From assembly GCA_002424365.1 (NCBI GenBank), contig DIRQ01000080.1, positions 23,452 to 35,621 on the forward strand: a stretch of 12,170 bases of DNA. The letters run 5' to 3'. Below are positions 11,977 through 12,170 of the stretch, piece after piece. The stretch comes from Syntrophomonas sp. UBA5432. Lineage in GTDB: Bacteria; Bacillota; Syntrophomonadia; Syntrophomonadales; Syntrophomonadaceae. Below the pieces are notes generated by a model, which had not been told where the DNA came from, did not search any database, and saw only the letters and a list, made by a program, of their open reading frames with translations. Made by a program: the position numbers and the translations under genes. Within the stretch, counting starts at the first letter, position 1; every line of letters starts with the position of its first letter.

Positions 11977-12170
11977 ATGGGTCGGCAGAATGTTACGCTA
12001 TCACTTCCCGAAGATGTTTTAAGGAAAGCCAAACACCTGGCTGTGGATCGCGACATGTCTTTATCAGCTCTTTTGAGCACATACATCCTTGATATGGTTG
12101 CAAGGGAGGAACAATATTCAAAGGCTAAAGAGGATAGTATTCGCCTTATGGAGGAAGGTTTTGATATGGG
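11977..12170 (+). CDS. Ribbon-helix-helix antitoxin-like protein (N-terminal part, partial)
   Basis: The first 64 codons are present and the window ends inside the gene. N-V-T-L-S-L-P-E-D-V-L-R-K-A-K-H-L-A (5-22) is the ribbon strand and first helix of a MetJ/Arc/CopG-type DNA-binding domain, and M-S-L-S-A-L-L-S-T-Y-I (27-37) the second helix. After it, a charged helix with E-E-Q-Y-S-K-A-K-E-D and M-E-E-G-F-D-M resembles the tail of VapB-like antitoxins that are usually followed by a PIN-domain RNase toxin. GAGGTGAT lies just before the ATG. The toxin, if present, is beyond the window, so a lone transcription factor is possible. Confidence 0.83.
   Translation, partial: MGRQNVTLSLPEDVLRKAKHLAVDRDMSLSALLSTYILDMVAREEQYSKAKEDSIRLMEEGFDM

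Noticed and set aside
11865..12086. Minus-strand 73-codon frame over the antitoxin start
   Set aside because: It covers the antitoxin promoter and coding region in antisense, without its own ribosome binding site.
1..12170. CRISPR arrays, tRNA, rRNA or transposase genes
   Set aside because: No regularly spaced direct repeats, no cloverleaf or ribosomal RNA segments, and no transposase-like protein were seen on either strand.

Overview
The window looks like chromosome from an anaerobic low-to-mid-GC Firmicute, probably a clostridial or syntrophic lineage such as Syntrophomonas. This rests on strong AGGAGG-type ribosome binding sites, a CIRCE-controlled groESL operon, Rho-independent terminators with long T runs, and a molybdenum/tungsten cofactor operon behind a riboswitch. 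The species assignment is inference; no marker gene here settles it.

Layout. (1) 1-799, plus strand: the C-terminal end of prolipoprotein diacylglyceryl transferase (lgt), overlapping a 5-formyltetrahydrofolate cyclo-ligase family gene. (2) 800-1052: a possible frame-broken small gene, then a strong bidirectional terminator. (3) 1082-2509, minus strand: an nfeD-like gene followed by a stomatin/SPFH gene, a classic membrane-microdomain pair. (4) 2510-3112, about 600 bases without a gene but full of signals: a two-conformation palindromic leader on the minus strand (2577-2663), one copy of a dispersed element (2746-2813), an imperfect inverted repeat (2862-2893), a -10 box (2936-2941), a Moco-family riboswitch (about 2955-3052) and its terminator (3066-3096). 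(5) 3113-5766, plus strand: the operon under the riboswitch, consisting of a 58-residue Cys-rich protein, moaA, moaC, a MOSC protein lacking the usual Cys, and mogA. (6) 5841-7957: a long inverted repeat, promoter, CIRCE operator, groES (TTG start), groEL and terminator. (7) 8011-8528: an unrecognised membrane protein with its own promoter. (8) 8529-8794: an inverted repeat and the second copy of the dispersed element. (9) 8795-11824: a full-length RND efflux transporter with no adjacent fusion protein. (10) 11921-12170: a palindromic operator at a promoter, then the start of a ribbon-helix-helix antitoxin cut by the window end.

How it works together. MoaA and MoaC convert GTP to cyclic pyranopterin monophosphate and MogA adenylylates molybdopterin. 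The riboswitch would shut the operon off when finished cofactor accumulates. The sequence itself shows a plausible switch: nine bases of the aptamer can pair (8 of 9) with the 5' side of the terminator. Large-subunit MPT synthase, MoeA and molybdate transport genes are not in the window. No terminator is visible between mogA and groES, so some read-through into the chaperonin operon is possible.

The observations most worth following are the riboswitch switching geometry and its possible tungsten-type architecture, the two-state leader upstream of nfeD, the intergenic element shared by the moa and RND upstream regions, and the 13-bp inverted repeat whose right arm covers the groE -10 box.
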